Source: JBKPFU01 sp046728975
Lineage (GTDB): Bacteria > Actinomycetota > Thermoleophilia > Gaiellales > Gaiellaceae
Assembly: GCA_046728975.1 (NCBI GenBank)
Contig: JBKPFU010000009.1
Location: 1 to 23,628 of the forward strand
Length of the DNA stretch: 23,628 nt
Direction of reading: 5' to 3'
Made by a program: the position numbers and the translations under genes. Shown piece by piece: positions 7,114 through 14,014 of the stretch. How positions within the stretch are numbered: position 1 is the stretch's first letter; the number at the start of each line of letters is the position of its first letter. The notes beneath the pieces were generated by a model. The model worked only from the letters and a program-made list of their open reading frames with translations, was not told the origin of the DNA and did not search any database.

Positions 7114-7142
7114 TCATCGGCAGGGGGATTCCCTCGCTTGAG
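7114..7142 (-). promoter_or_regulatory. Sigma-28 (FliA/WhiG)-type promoter of pilC
   Basis: On the minus strand, CTCAAG (7142-7137), a 15-nt spacer and GCCGATGA (7121-7114) are followed 9 nt later by the pilC ATG. The -35 hexamer is the same DNA used, on the other strand, by the divergent prepilin promoter. Confidence 0.75.
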
Positions 7143-7165
7143 CTATGCGCGACGGCTGCCGATAG
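7137..7165 (+). promoter_or_regulatory. Sigma-28-type promoter of the PilV-like prepilin gene
   Basis: CTTGAG (7137-7142), a 15-nt spacer and GCCGATAG (7158-7165). The GTG start at 7173 is 7 nt beyond the -10 octamer, where transcription should begin, so the message is probably leaderless. Confidence 0.75.
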
Positions 7166-7172
7166 GTCTCAC

Positions 7173-7712
7173 GTGCGCGCGCGCGTGCGTGAGCAGGGCG
7201 GCTTTGGCCTGATCGAGCTTCTGATGGCGATGACGGTGCTGAACATTGGCATCCTCGCCGTCGTCGCTGCGTTCAATGCTGGGATCCTCTCGATCCGCCG
7301 CGCGACGCTGACGGGGACGGCGACCGTTTTGGCCGACCAGCAGCTCGAGCTCTACCGCGCCCTGACCTGGGATCAGGTCCGGCTGGAGTCGAGCACGATT
7401 CCTTTGGGGGCGCCGTACACGACCGACTCCGCCTACAGCGCGACGCAGGTTACGGGGACCTGCACGGGCTCACCGTTGCCGAACGAGTGCAGTGCGTCGC
7501 GGACCGTGAGCGCGACTCAGTCGCCCGATCATCACCCCTACCGCGTCGACACCTACATCGTCACGGAGAACCCGACCGCGGCAGCCCGAACGGTGAAGCG
7601 GGTGACCGTTGTCGTCCGCGACGGCATCAACCTGAGCAAGGTCTGGGTGCGGCAGGCGTCGACCTTCGACTGCTCGACCGGGCAGCCATACGGCAGCTGC
7701 CCCACCACCTAG
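7173..7712 (+). CDS. PilV-like minor prepilin
   Basis: This is a 179-residue prepilin. The leader MRARVREQGG ends in Gly, followed by FGLIELLMAMTVLNIGILAVVAAFNAGI: mature Phe1, the conserved Glu5 and the hydrophobic N-helix, all needed for PilD cleavage and assembly. The body has DQQLELYRALTWDQVRLES as in PilV-type minor pilins, and four Cys residues (C-TGSPLPNE-C near the middle, and FDCSTGQPYGSC at the C-terminus) that could form two disulfides. GTG 7173 coincides with the predicted transcription start of the sigma-28-type promoter; GTG 7185 would give a shorter 6-residue leader and cannot be excluded. Downstream there is only decayed mobile DNA. Confidence 0.9.
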   Translation: MRARVREQGGFGLIELLMAMTVLNIGILAVVAAFNAGILSIRRATLTGTATVLADQQLELYRALTWDQVRLESSTIPLGAPYTTDSAYSATQVTGTCTGSPLPNECSASRTVSATQSPDHHPYRVDTYIVTENPTAAARTVKRVTVVVRDGINLSKVWVRQASTFDCSTGQPYGSCPTT

Positions 7713-8000
7713 GCAGCCCTGTCTTCGCAGCGGCGAAAAGGGCCACGTCCAAAGGTCAGACGCCTGGGCATCGCCTAAGAAGACGCTTCACGGCTCGCGG
7801 GCGTCTGGCGGCGCAGCTGGAGAGGCGATTCACGAAGTGGCCGAACCCAGGGTGGCCCCGGAGAAAGCACAAGATGCGGCCGACGCTCGAAAAGGTCCAC
7901 GAGCGGGATCATGCGGTCCGTGCCCGCGCCCGTGAGACGCTCGTCGCCTCCGGCTTCGGAAGCGATGAGCACGACCTGCTCTTCCGAGCGACGGGTGGGC

Positions 8001-8132
8001 GACCTGCGCCACACCTACGCCACCTTCGCGCTCCGTGCCAGCATCTCAGCGTTCGCGGTCTCCCGCTTCATGGGATCGAGCATCGCGATGTTCGAATGCG
8101 CGGCTGATGGTCTCGCGCGACCGCTCGAGCAG
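8001..8132 (+). pseudogene. Tyrosine recombinase (phage-type integrase) C-terminal remnant
   Basis: One frame reads GDLRHTYATFALRAS, ISAFAVSRFMGSSIAM and then a scrambled FECAADGLARPLEQ. The first part is the Arg-His box of tyrosine recombinases (LRHTxAT, then the helix ending in MG-SS--M). The final HYGHL segment with the catalytic Tyr has been lost or frame-shifted. No N-terminal domain is recognisable upstream in 7713-8000, where I see no convincing gene in any frame. It is a dead fragment. Confidence 0.65.
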
Positions 8133-8204
8133 TGCGGTGCGGCCGAAGTTGTGCCAGGCCGCGGAGACTTCCGGCAGCTTCAGCCCCACTTCCGGGGTCG
8201 GCCC

Positions 8205-8420
8205 GTGTAGCCGATCAGCTTCCGCGGGCTTGCGAAACGAGCGATGTCGCCGATCTCGGCGGCGATCGTGTAGCCGAGCACCTAGGCGATGCCGGGGATG
8301 GTCGTCAGCAAGGGGATGTAGGGGGTGCGCCGCGCCGCGACGGCGCAGCTCCCGCTCGCACTCGCTGATCTGCATCGGCGGCCCGTCGGGCGCGCGCTTG
8401 CGGTTCTTGAGCCCGGCGCT
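8205..8420 (-). pseudogene. IS110-family transposase remnant
   Basis: On the minus strand, QISECERELRR (one frame) is followed after a frameshift by YIPLLTTIPGIA, an in-frame TAG stop, then VLGYTIAAEIGDI, ARFASPRKLIGYTG. This is the IS110/IS116 C-terminal domain (LxTIPGVxWVLGYTIAAEIGDI.RF.SP.KLxGYTGL). The TAG probably arose from the conserved Trp codon. The usual CPRV.QSGE..RRG end is gone. The stretch 8421-8546 up to the transporter gene holds nothing I can recognise. Confidence 0.75.
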
Positions 8421-8546
8421 CTCATGTAGGGCCTGGCGGCGACGTCGCTCTCGGTCGTGCTGAACGATATGGGAGGCGCGAGCGGCAGTTCAATCCGCGG
8501 CGTGATTCTCGTAGTTCGCGGCCCAGGCGGCACATAGATTTCCCGG

Positions 8547-9986
8547 ATGGCGCGCGTTCCAGAGCAGCCGGGAGAGACCGCCACCCGGCCGAGCATCTGG
8601 GCGACGAGGCCGGCCGAGGGCCTGATCGCCGAGACGCACGAGCGTGGCAGCGAGCTAAAGCGAGTAATCGGCGTACTCGACCTCACGGCGCTCGGGGTCG
8701 GCGCGATCGTCGGCACGGGCATCTTCGTGGTAATCGGCCAGGCCGCCTCCGAGGCCGGGCCGGCGGTCGTGGTCGCGTTCGCGCTGGCTGCCGTGAGCTG
8801 CCTGTTCTCGGCGCTCGCCTACGCGGAGCTCGCCTCGACGATCCCGGTTTCCGGCAGCGCCTACACGTACACGTACGCGACCCTCGGCGAGATCGTCGCC
8901 TTCGTCATCGGGTGGGCTCTCCTCCTCGAGTGGGGACTCGCGGCCGCTGTGGTCTGCGTCGGCTGGGGTCAGTACTTCAACGACCTGCTCGACTCGGGAG
9001 CTGGCGTTACGTTGCCGGATGCGATCGTTCGGGGGCCCGGCGAAGGAGGCGTCGTCAACGTCCCGGCCGTCTTGCTCGTCGTTGCCGTCACCACGCTGTT
9101 GATCATCGGAGTGAAGGAGAGCGTTCGCGTGAACACGGCGATGGTCTTCGTCACCGTCGGCATCCTCGCCCTCTTCGTCGGGCTGGGAGCGACGGCTTTC
9201 AACGCGGATCACTTCTCACCCTTCGCGACCGAGGGCGTCGGAGGAACGGTGTCGGCCGCAGCAGTTATCTTCGTCGCCTACATCGGGTTCGACGCCGTGG
9301 CGACCTCGGGCGAGGAGAGCAAGCGGCCAGCCCGCGATCTGCCCATCGCGACGGTTGCGTCACTCGCAATCGCAACACTCCTGTACACCGCGGTCGCGCT
9401 CGTCGCGACGGGCGGGCTTCCGGTGCGCGAGTTCGCGGACGCCGACGCTCCACTCGCCGCCGTGCTTCGGGACGGGGCGGGCTACTCGTGGGGCGCCACC
9501 GCGATCTCGGCGGGCGCGGTGATCGCGATCAGCAGCGGCGTCCTGACCGTGCTCTACGCGCAGACGCGCATTCTCTTCGCGATGTGCAGAGACGGTCTGC
9601 TGCCGCAAGGGTTCGCGCGGGTCTGGCACCGGACGCGCACGCCGGCGCTCGTCACCGCAGCGCTCGGATCGCTCATCGCAGCGGTCACTGCGGTGGTTCC
9701 CCTCGGCGACCTCGTCGAGCTCGTCAACATCGGAACGCTCTTCGCATTTCTCGTGGTCAACGTCGCAATCATCGTGTTGCGCCGGATTCGGCCAGATCTG
9801 CCCCGGAGCTTCCGCGTTCCTCTCGTCCCGTGGATTCCTCTGATCGGTGCCGCGACGTGCGTCTACCTCATGAGCACCCTCGCGGCGGTGACCTGGATCG
9901 GCTTCGCCGTCTGGCTCGTCGTCGGTCTCGCCGTGTACGCCGCTTACGGCCACCGCCACTCGCGCCTTCGCGTCGGAGACCATTGA
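8547..9986 (+). CDS. APC-superfamily amino acid permease (cationic amino acid transporter type)
   Basis: This 479-residue protein has about 12-13 membrane helices. The first shows LDLTALGVGAIVGTGIFVVIG, the GxGxGTGIF unwound substrate site of the APC fold. Later markers include FSALAYAELASTIPVSGSAYTYTYATLGE, AYIGFDAVATSGEESKRPARDLP and TRILFAMCRDGLLPQGFARVW. These match the YfnA/CAT group that moves basic or neutral amino acids in symport with protons. The ATG 8547 gives a 40-residue hydrophilic N-terminus ending in ELKRVIGVLDL, as in the family. No clear ribosome binding site is seen. It lies between two islands of decayed mobile DNA, so its position may be recent; its codon use looks like its neighbours'. 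Confidence 0.92.
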   Translation: MARVPEQPGETATRPSIWATRPAEGLIAETHERGSELKRVIGVLDLTALGVGAIVGTGIFVVIGQAASEAGPAVVVAFALAAVSCLFSALAYAELASTIPVSGSAYTYTYATLGEIVAFVIGWALLLEWGLAAAVVCVGWGQYFNDLLDSGAGVTLPDAIVRGPGEGGVVNVPAVLLVVAVTTLLIIGVKESVRVNTAMVFVTVGILALFVGLGATAFNADHFSPFATEGVGGTVSAAAVIFVAYIGFDAVATSGEESKRPARDLPIATVASLAIATLLYTAVALVATGGLPVREFADADAPLAAVLRDGAGYSWGATAISAGAVIAISSGVLTVLYAQTRILFAMCRDGLLPQGFARVWHRTRTPALVTAALGSLIAAVTAVVPLGDLVELVNIGTLFAFLVVNVAIIVLRRIRPDLPRSFRVPLVPWIPLIGAATCVYLMSTLAAVTWIGFAVWLVVGLAVYAAYGHRHSRLRVGDH

Positions 9987-10019
9987 TGCACCGAGCGAAG
10001 TCCCAAAGCTGTGCAAGGC

Positions 10020-10252
10020 ATGGCTCCGCCTCTGAGAGATCCGGCTCTGGCGTTTCCGCCACGAGGTGGACGTGATTCGGCATTAGGCAATACGACTGCG
10101 AGCAGTTCCTCGTGACTCTCGAGGCCGTGGTCGGGCGGCGGAAGTGGCTTTGTCACACCGCGACCTTCTCGGAACGTCGGCTGCTTTCTGTTGCCGCGAG
10201 ACGTGACGTGGTAGATCCCGCCGGCGAGCTGCAGACGCGGTGGCCGAGGCAT
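10020..10252 (-). pseudogene. REP-associated Y1 (HUH) transposase remnant (RAYT/IS200-like)
   Basis: From the ATG at 10252 the protein starts MPRPPRLQLAGGIYHVTSRG then NRKQPTF, the signature N-terminus of RAYT/Y1 transposases. After a frameshift near 10155 the next frame gives TTASRVTRNCSQSYCLMPNHVHL then VAETPEPDLS, containing the HUH metal motif (HVH). The part with the catalytic Tyr is missing, because the homology stops about 35 nt before the upstream transporter's stop codon. The element is therefore a dead, truncated single-strand transposase. It sits 75 nt from a GGGGTCTGACCCC palindrome, the kind of repeat that such enzymes mobilise. Confidence 0.8.
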
Positions 10253-10327
10253 GCAGCGAGCGTAGGAATGGACGGCGGGCGCCAACAGGCAGCGACGCCC
10301 ATTCGTTTCGATCTCGTGCGCCCTTAG

Positions 10328-10360
10328 TGACAGGTCCCGGGGTCTGACCCCGGATACACG
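10328..10360. repeat. REP-like palindrome, copy 1
   Basis: The core CCGGGGTCTGACCCCGG (10337-10353) is a perfect 8+1+8 palindrome preceded by TGACAGGTC. The same core, read on the other strand, recurs at 17171-17199 and 17291-17325. This copy lies between the RAYT remnant and the end of the PilP-like gene, directly abutting that gene's stop, where it could also serve as an RNA hairpin at the end of the pil operon. Confidence 0.7.
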
Positions 10361-10361
10361 C

Positions 10362-11132
10362 CTACGGCGCCGTGGAGAGGAGCTTCAGCACGTAGCGGGT
10401 GCCGTCGGCCGTGTTCAGCAACGTCACGGTCCTGCCCCTCACGAGCGCGATTGCCCGCGCACCGCTTTCGAACGACCCGCCCACGATGGCGATCATCGCC
10501 TTCGTCGGCGTCAGCGACACGAGCTTGAACGCCGGTTCGTCCGCCGGGAAGGTCTTGCCGACCGACACGGCCTCGGGCATGCCGCCGACCGAGATCGTCG
10601 CGCGCCGAACGGGGGCCGCGGCCGTTCCCCCCGGCCTCGACGTCGGCGCGCCCACCCCGGAAGACGCAGGAACCACGCCCGAGGTGCTGGTTCCGGCGGC
10701 CCCGCCGCCACCGGTTGCCGGCTTCGTCGCGCCCGCCGGAACGGCCGCGTCGCACGCCTCGACAGCGCAGTCCTTCACCTGCTGGTGGAAGGGGTCCTTG
10801 CTCTTGAAGCGGCTGAAGGAGAGGAGCTGGCCGGACGCCGGCGAGGGCAGCGTGTCGGGGTCGACCATCCCGTCGCCGGACGCCGAAGAGTCAGTGCCCG
10901 CCGACGCGAGCGTCCCGCCGGCCCCGCCCGACAGTGTCGGCGGCGCAAGCGGCGTCGAGCCGCTGGTCGTCGTCGCGGCCGCGACCGGCTCATCAGGCGG
11001 ATCTTCCGGATGGAGCATCTTCATCGTCCGCGGCACCTGGAACGCGAGCAGCCCGAGCAGAACTACGCCGCCGACCGCGGCGATGATCTTTTGCCGCTTC
11101 GCCTTTGCGTTGGGATCGATCTTCTTGGCCAT
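10362..11132 (-). CDS. PilP-like pilus assembly protein
   Basis: This is a 256-residue protein from the ATG 11132, whose A is shared with the pilO stop (TGATG). A short basic cytoplasmic end (MAKKIDPNAKAKRQK) precedes one transmembrane helix (IIAAVGGVVLLGLLAFQV), then a long Gly/Ser/Thr/Pro-rich linker (about 50-180) interrupted by SFSRFKSKDPFHQQV, reminiscent of the KRDPF motif of PilP. The C-terminal 80 residues (ATISVGGMPEAVSVGKTFPA...YVLKLLS) look like the small beta domain of PilP/GspC HR proteins. In diderms PilP bridges PilNO to the PilQ secretin. No secretin gene follows here, so in this presumably monoderm cell it must bind something else, perhaps wall or another pilus part. A Cys pair (KDCAVEAC) may form a disulfide. 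Confidence 0.7.
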   Translation of the reverse strand: MAKKIDPNAKAKRQKIIAAVGGVVLLGLLAFQVPRTMKMLHPEDPPDEPVAAATTTSGSTPLAPPTLSGGAGGTLASAGTDSSASGDGMVDPDTLPSPASGQLLSFSRFKSKDPFHQQVKDCAVEACDAAVPAGATKPATGGGGAAGTSTSGVVPASSGVGAPTSRPGGTAAAPVRRATISVGGMPEAVSVGKTFPADEPAFKLVSLTPTKAMIAIVGGSFESGARAIALVRGRTVTLLNTADGTRYVLKLLSTAP

Positions 11133-11893
11133 CAGGGAGCCGGTGCGGCGGTCGCGCCGCTGGTCGGAGGAGACGGTGGAGGCGGAGGCGGAGGCGGCGG
11201 CGGCGCCGCCGGTGTCGTGCTCGCCGCAGGCGTCGTCGAGGTCGGCGTTGTCGTCGTCGGCGTCGTCGTCGTACCGGCGCCCGTCGCGCCCGTCGTCGTT
11301 CCGGGCGCCGCAATCGTCGCGGGCGCCGCGGTTCCGAACACGAACGCATCGACCATCAGCGTCGCCTTGATCTGCGGGAAGTGCTCCTCGGCCTCCTCGA
11401 ACGAAAGCGTGTCGACGGCGAACATTCGCCCGTTCGCCGCCAATGCCCCGCGCCGGACGTCGACGAGCGTCCGCACGCGGAACAGGAAGTCGACGAGGTC
11501 GTAGAAGTTGCCCTTGAAGATCACCGTGATCGGCACGGCCTGGTAACCGGAGAGCACGACGGAGCCGCCCGGCGTGATCGACTGGAAGGTGATCCCGGTC
11601 CCCTTCGCGATGTGGTTGAGCTCGAGGACGATGTCGGCCATGTCGGCCTCGTCGGGCATCGCCTTGGTCAGGCGGAACAGGTCGGCAACGCGGATCTTGG
11701 GCGTGTTCTTCGCCTTGGCGGCGAGCGAGCGCGCCGTGTCGATCTGGCTCTGCGTGTCGTCGATCTGCTTCTGCAGGTCGGCAGCCTTCGACCGCTGCGG
11801 CGAGATCAGCAGGAACCACCCGGCGATGGCGACGAGCAGGAACGCCCCGGCCATCGCCGCGATCCAGGCTGCCTGCGGCGTCTTCTTCTTCAT
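11132..11893 (-). CDS. pilO: Type IV pilus alignment protein PilO
   Basis: This is a 253-residue protein. A short cytoplasmic end (MKKKTPQAAW) and one transmembrane helix (IAAMAGAFLLVAIAGWFLLI) lead to a coiled coil (SKAADLQKQIDDTQSQIDTARSLAA, about 33-60) and the ferredoxin-like PilO domain (LFRLTKAMPDEADMADIVLELNHIAKGTGITFQSI...FKGNFYDLVDFLFRV). After residue about 190 comes a disordered tail of Thr/Ala followed by ten prolines in a row, unusual for PilO and possibly wall-spanning. It overlaps pilN by 4 nt. It pairs with PilN to form the alignment complex that links PilM to the rest of the machine. Confidence 0.9.
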   Translation of the reverse strand: MKKKTPQAAWIAAMAGAFLLVAIAGWFLLISPQRSKAADLQKQIDDTQSQIDTARSLAAKAKNTPKIRVADLFRLTKAMPDEADMADIVLELNHIAKGTGITFQSITPGGSVVLSGYQAVPITVIFKGNFYDLVDFLFRVRTLVDVRRGALAANGRMFAVDTLSFEEAEEHFPQIKATLMVDAFVFGTAAPATIAAPGTTTGATGAGTTTTPTTTTPTSTTPAASTTPAAPPPPPPPPPPSPPTSGATAAPAP

Positions 11894-12525
11894 GACGTCG
11901 CTCCCGGTGCTCGCAGGTCGGCGACGATCCGCCAGTGGACGAGCTGTCGGCCGCCGACCTTCGCCAGCTCGCTCGATTGCAGCTGGACGTTCTTCAGGTC
12001 AGGGACGAGCTGCAACCGCGTGAGCAGCCGAGCGACCGCGGCATGCGAGTAGGTGAAGCCCTCGATCGTGAAGCCGGTCGCGGGCGGCAGCGCCGACCCG
12101 CTCCCGGTTGCAGGGGCGGCAGCGGCGGCGGCCGAGGGTGAGAGCGGCGACTTCGCCGACATGCTCTTCAGCCAGACGTCGTCGGGAAGGACGAGCGCGA
12201 ACTCGCGCATCACGCGGTCCCACGCGACGCGGCGGCCGAGAGCGCCGTTCAGCGCCGTCACGCGCTGCTTCTTGTCGGCGGCGAAGTCCTCCTGTGTCTT
12301 CAGCTCCGTCGGCGGCGGCGTGGGGATCGACGCGAGCTCGGACTGCTTGTCCTTCAGCGTCGCCCGCTTCTGGCTCGCCTTGCCGCTCGCCATCAGGAAG
12401 AGCCCGCTGAAGACGGCGGTCAGGACGACCACCATCAGCACGCCCGCGATCACGAGCTTGTTCGGCGCCTCGCCGCCGCCTCGGCGGCGGCTGTCGTCCC
12501 GCGGGAGAAGGTTGATCGCGCGCAT
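11890..12525 (-). CDS. pilN: Type IV pilus alignment protein PilN
   Basis: This is a 211-residue protein starting MRAINLLPRDDSRRRG. The INLLP motif at the N-terminus is the PilM-binding peptide of PilN. One transmembrane helix follows (LVIAGVLMVVVLTAVFSGLFLMA, about 24-46), then a coiled coil (KASQKRATLKDKQSELASI) and the PilN fold (VMREFALVLPDDVWLKSMSA...FTIEGFTYSHAAVARLLTRLQLVPDLKNVQL). I chose the ATG 12525 because the longer upstream frame is only the antisense shadow of pilM, and because INLLP must sit at the extreme N-terminus. It starts 5 nt after pilM and overlaps pilO by 4 nt. Confidence 0.93.
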   Translation of the reverse strand: MRAINLLPRDDSRRRGGGEAPNKLVIAGVLMVVVLTAVFSGLFLMASGKASQKRATLKDKQSELASIPTPPPTELKTQEDFAADKKQRVTALNGALGRRVAWDRVMREFALVLPDDVWLKSMSAKSPLSPSAAAAAAPATGSGSALPPATGFTIEGFTYSHAAVARLLTRLQLVPDLKNVQLQSSELAKVGGRQLVHWRIVADLRAPGATS

Positions 12526-12530
12526 CAGGC

Positions 12531-14000
12531 CTAGTCCTCGATCCCGAGCCCGATCGCGACGGCGAGCGACCCGACCTGTTCGGCCTCCTTGACCCGCTTG
12601 CCGACCCTGACGCGTGCGAGCGGATCGCCGACGCGCACGCCCACGCCGATCAGCTGCTGAAGCTCCTCTGCGAGCCCGTCGAGGTGGGCCGAGCCGCCGG
12701 TGATGACGATCTCGCCGATGCCCAGAGATCCGGGCTGGTTCTGGTAGAACTGGAGCGAGGAGACGAGCTCGCGCGCAAAAGTCTGAAGCTGGCGCTTGAC
12801 GGCGTCGCGCGCCTTCGCCGCCTGCTCCTCGGTAAGGCCCTCGGCCGGCGCGGCCGCAAAGAGCGACACCGCGCGCTTGAGCGGCTCGGCCTCGGAGGGC
12901 GAGATGTCGAGCGCCCGGGCGATTGCGACGTTGAGCGTCGAGCCGCCCCAATCGAGCACTCGCGTGAACTCGCAGACGCGCCCGTCCGAGACGGCGAAGG
13001 TCGACCGATCGTGGCCGATTGCGACGACGACGACCGCGGCGTTCGGAGGGGGTGTATCGGCCGGGCGCGGTTCGCCAAGTGCGCGCAGCAGCGCGAATGC
13101 CTCCAGGTCGATCCCGGCCAGCTTCAGGCCCGCCTTCTTGCAGGCGTCGACGTAGCGCTCGATCAGCTCGCGGTAGGCGACGACGAGCAGGACGCGGCGT
13201 GAAGGCGTTCCCTCCGCGTCGACTGATTCACTCAGGATCTGGTAGTCGAGCACCGCCTCCTCGAGGGGAATCGGGAGCGCCTCTTGCGCGCGGAACCGGA
13301 CCGCGTTCTCGAGCTGGCGCTCGTCGTCGATCCCGGCGATCTCGAAGATGCGGACGCCTATGCGGTTGTTCGCGATGCCGAGGCGGACGTTCTGCTTCGG
13401 GAGCTTCTGCTTGCGGAAGAACTCTTTCAGCGTCTCCGACAGCGCCTCAGGGTCTCGAAGCTCGCCGGCGACGACGACGCCCTGGTCAAGCTCCTGCCGC
13501 GCGACCTGCACCAGCTCGGGAGCGCCGTTGTTCGCGACCCGCGCGGCCGCGACCTGCGAGCCGCCGATCTTGAGGCCGACGAGCTTCTTGCCGCGCCGGT
13601 CCTTCGGGGCCCTCGGGGCCTTCCGCTTCGGCTCGTCCGGCTTCGGCTGCTCCGCCCGCTTCGCCCGCTTGGACTTCTTCTCGCGCGGCGCCTTGGGCGT
13701 CTTCTCCCTCTTCTGCTTCGGTGCCTTCGGCTGCTTCTTGCGACCGAGCGAGATCTCCTTCTTCCAGAACGGAACCTCCTCGTTTGCTGCCTCGGGCTCG
13801 GGCGCGGCCACCTCGACCGGTACCACGGGGGCAACGGGCACGACGGGCGAAGGTGCAGGCGGCGCCGACTCCGGCGCCGCCTGCTCGGTTTCCGCGACCA
13901 GCGGCGAAATCTGTTCTGCGGGCGCCTCTGCGGGCTCTTCCTTCGACTTCCTGCGCCCGACGAGATCCGACAGCTTGATCTCCTTGTTCCAATCGACCAC
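12531..14000 (-). CDS. pilM: Type IV pilus assembly protein PilM with long N-terminal extension
   Basis: This is a 489-residue protein from the GTG 14000, preceded by a good GGAGG. The C-terminal ~340 residues are PilM, an actin-fold cytoplasmic protein: KLVGLKIGGSQVAAARV (phosphate 1 region), the LQFYQNQPG helix and GEIVITGGSAHLDGLAEEL (adenosine motif). The first ~145 residues are extra: an acidic Ala/Pro/Glu stretch, then a very basic Lys/Arg/Pro stretch. Two copies of a W(N/K)KEI(K/S)L motif lie in it, each followed closely by basic GR-rich residues (WNKEIKLSDLVGRRK near residue 4 and WKKEISLGRKK near residue 78). PilM normally binds the PilN N-terminus and links motors to PilNO. The extension may bind motors, membrane or nucleic acid. 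Confidence 0.93.
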   Translation of the reverse strand: MVDWNKEIKLSDLVGRRKSKEEPAEAPAEQISPLVAETEQAAPESAPPAPSPVVPVAPVVPVEVAAPEPEAANEEVPFWKKEISLGRKKQPKAPKQKREKTPKAPREKKSKRAKRAEQPKPDEPKRKAPRAPKDRRGKKLVGLKIGGSQVAAARVANNGAPELVQVARQELDQGVVVAGELRDPEALSETLKEFFRKQKLPKQNVRLGIANNRIGVRIFEIAGIDDERQLENAVRFRAQEALPIPLEEAVLDYQILSESVDAEGTPSRRVLLVVAYRELIERYVDACKKAGLKLAGIDLEAFALLRALGEPRPADTPPPNAAVVVVAIGHDRSTFAVSDGRVCEFTRVLDWGGSTLNVAIARALDISPSEAEPLKRAVSLFAAAPAEGLTEEQAAKARDAVKRQLQTFARELVSSLQFYQNQPGSLGIGEIVITGGSAHLDGLAEELQQLIGVGVRVGDPLARVRVGKRVKEAEQVGSLAVAIGLGIED

Positions 14001-14014
14001 CGCAGTACCTCCGC

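Noticed and set aside
7775..8014. Open frames on the minus strand between the prepilin and the integrase fragment
   Set aside because: Arg/Ser-rich, no recognisable motif and no ribosome binding site; they look like random frames in decayed DNA.
10328..10360. The palindrome as a dedicated terminator of the pil operon
   Set aside because: There is no T tract after it, and the same sequence recurs ahead of the cyclophilin gene, so a repeat is the better explanation, although it could still form an RNA hairpin.
11150..11300. GGCGGAGGC/GTCGTC runs as a CRISPR or tandem repeat locus
   Set aside because: They encode the Pro and Thr/Ala tail of PilO; the period is codon-sized and there are no spacers. 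No CRISPR array is seen anywhere in the window.
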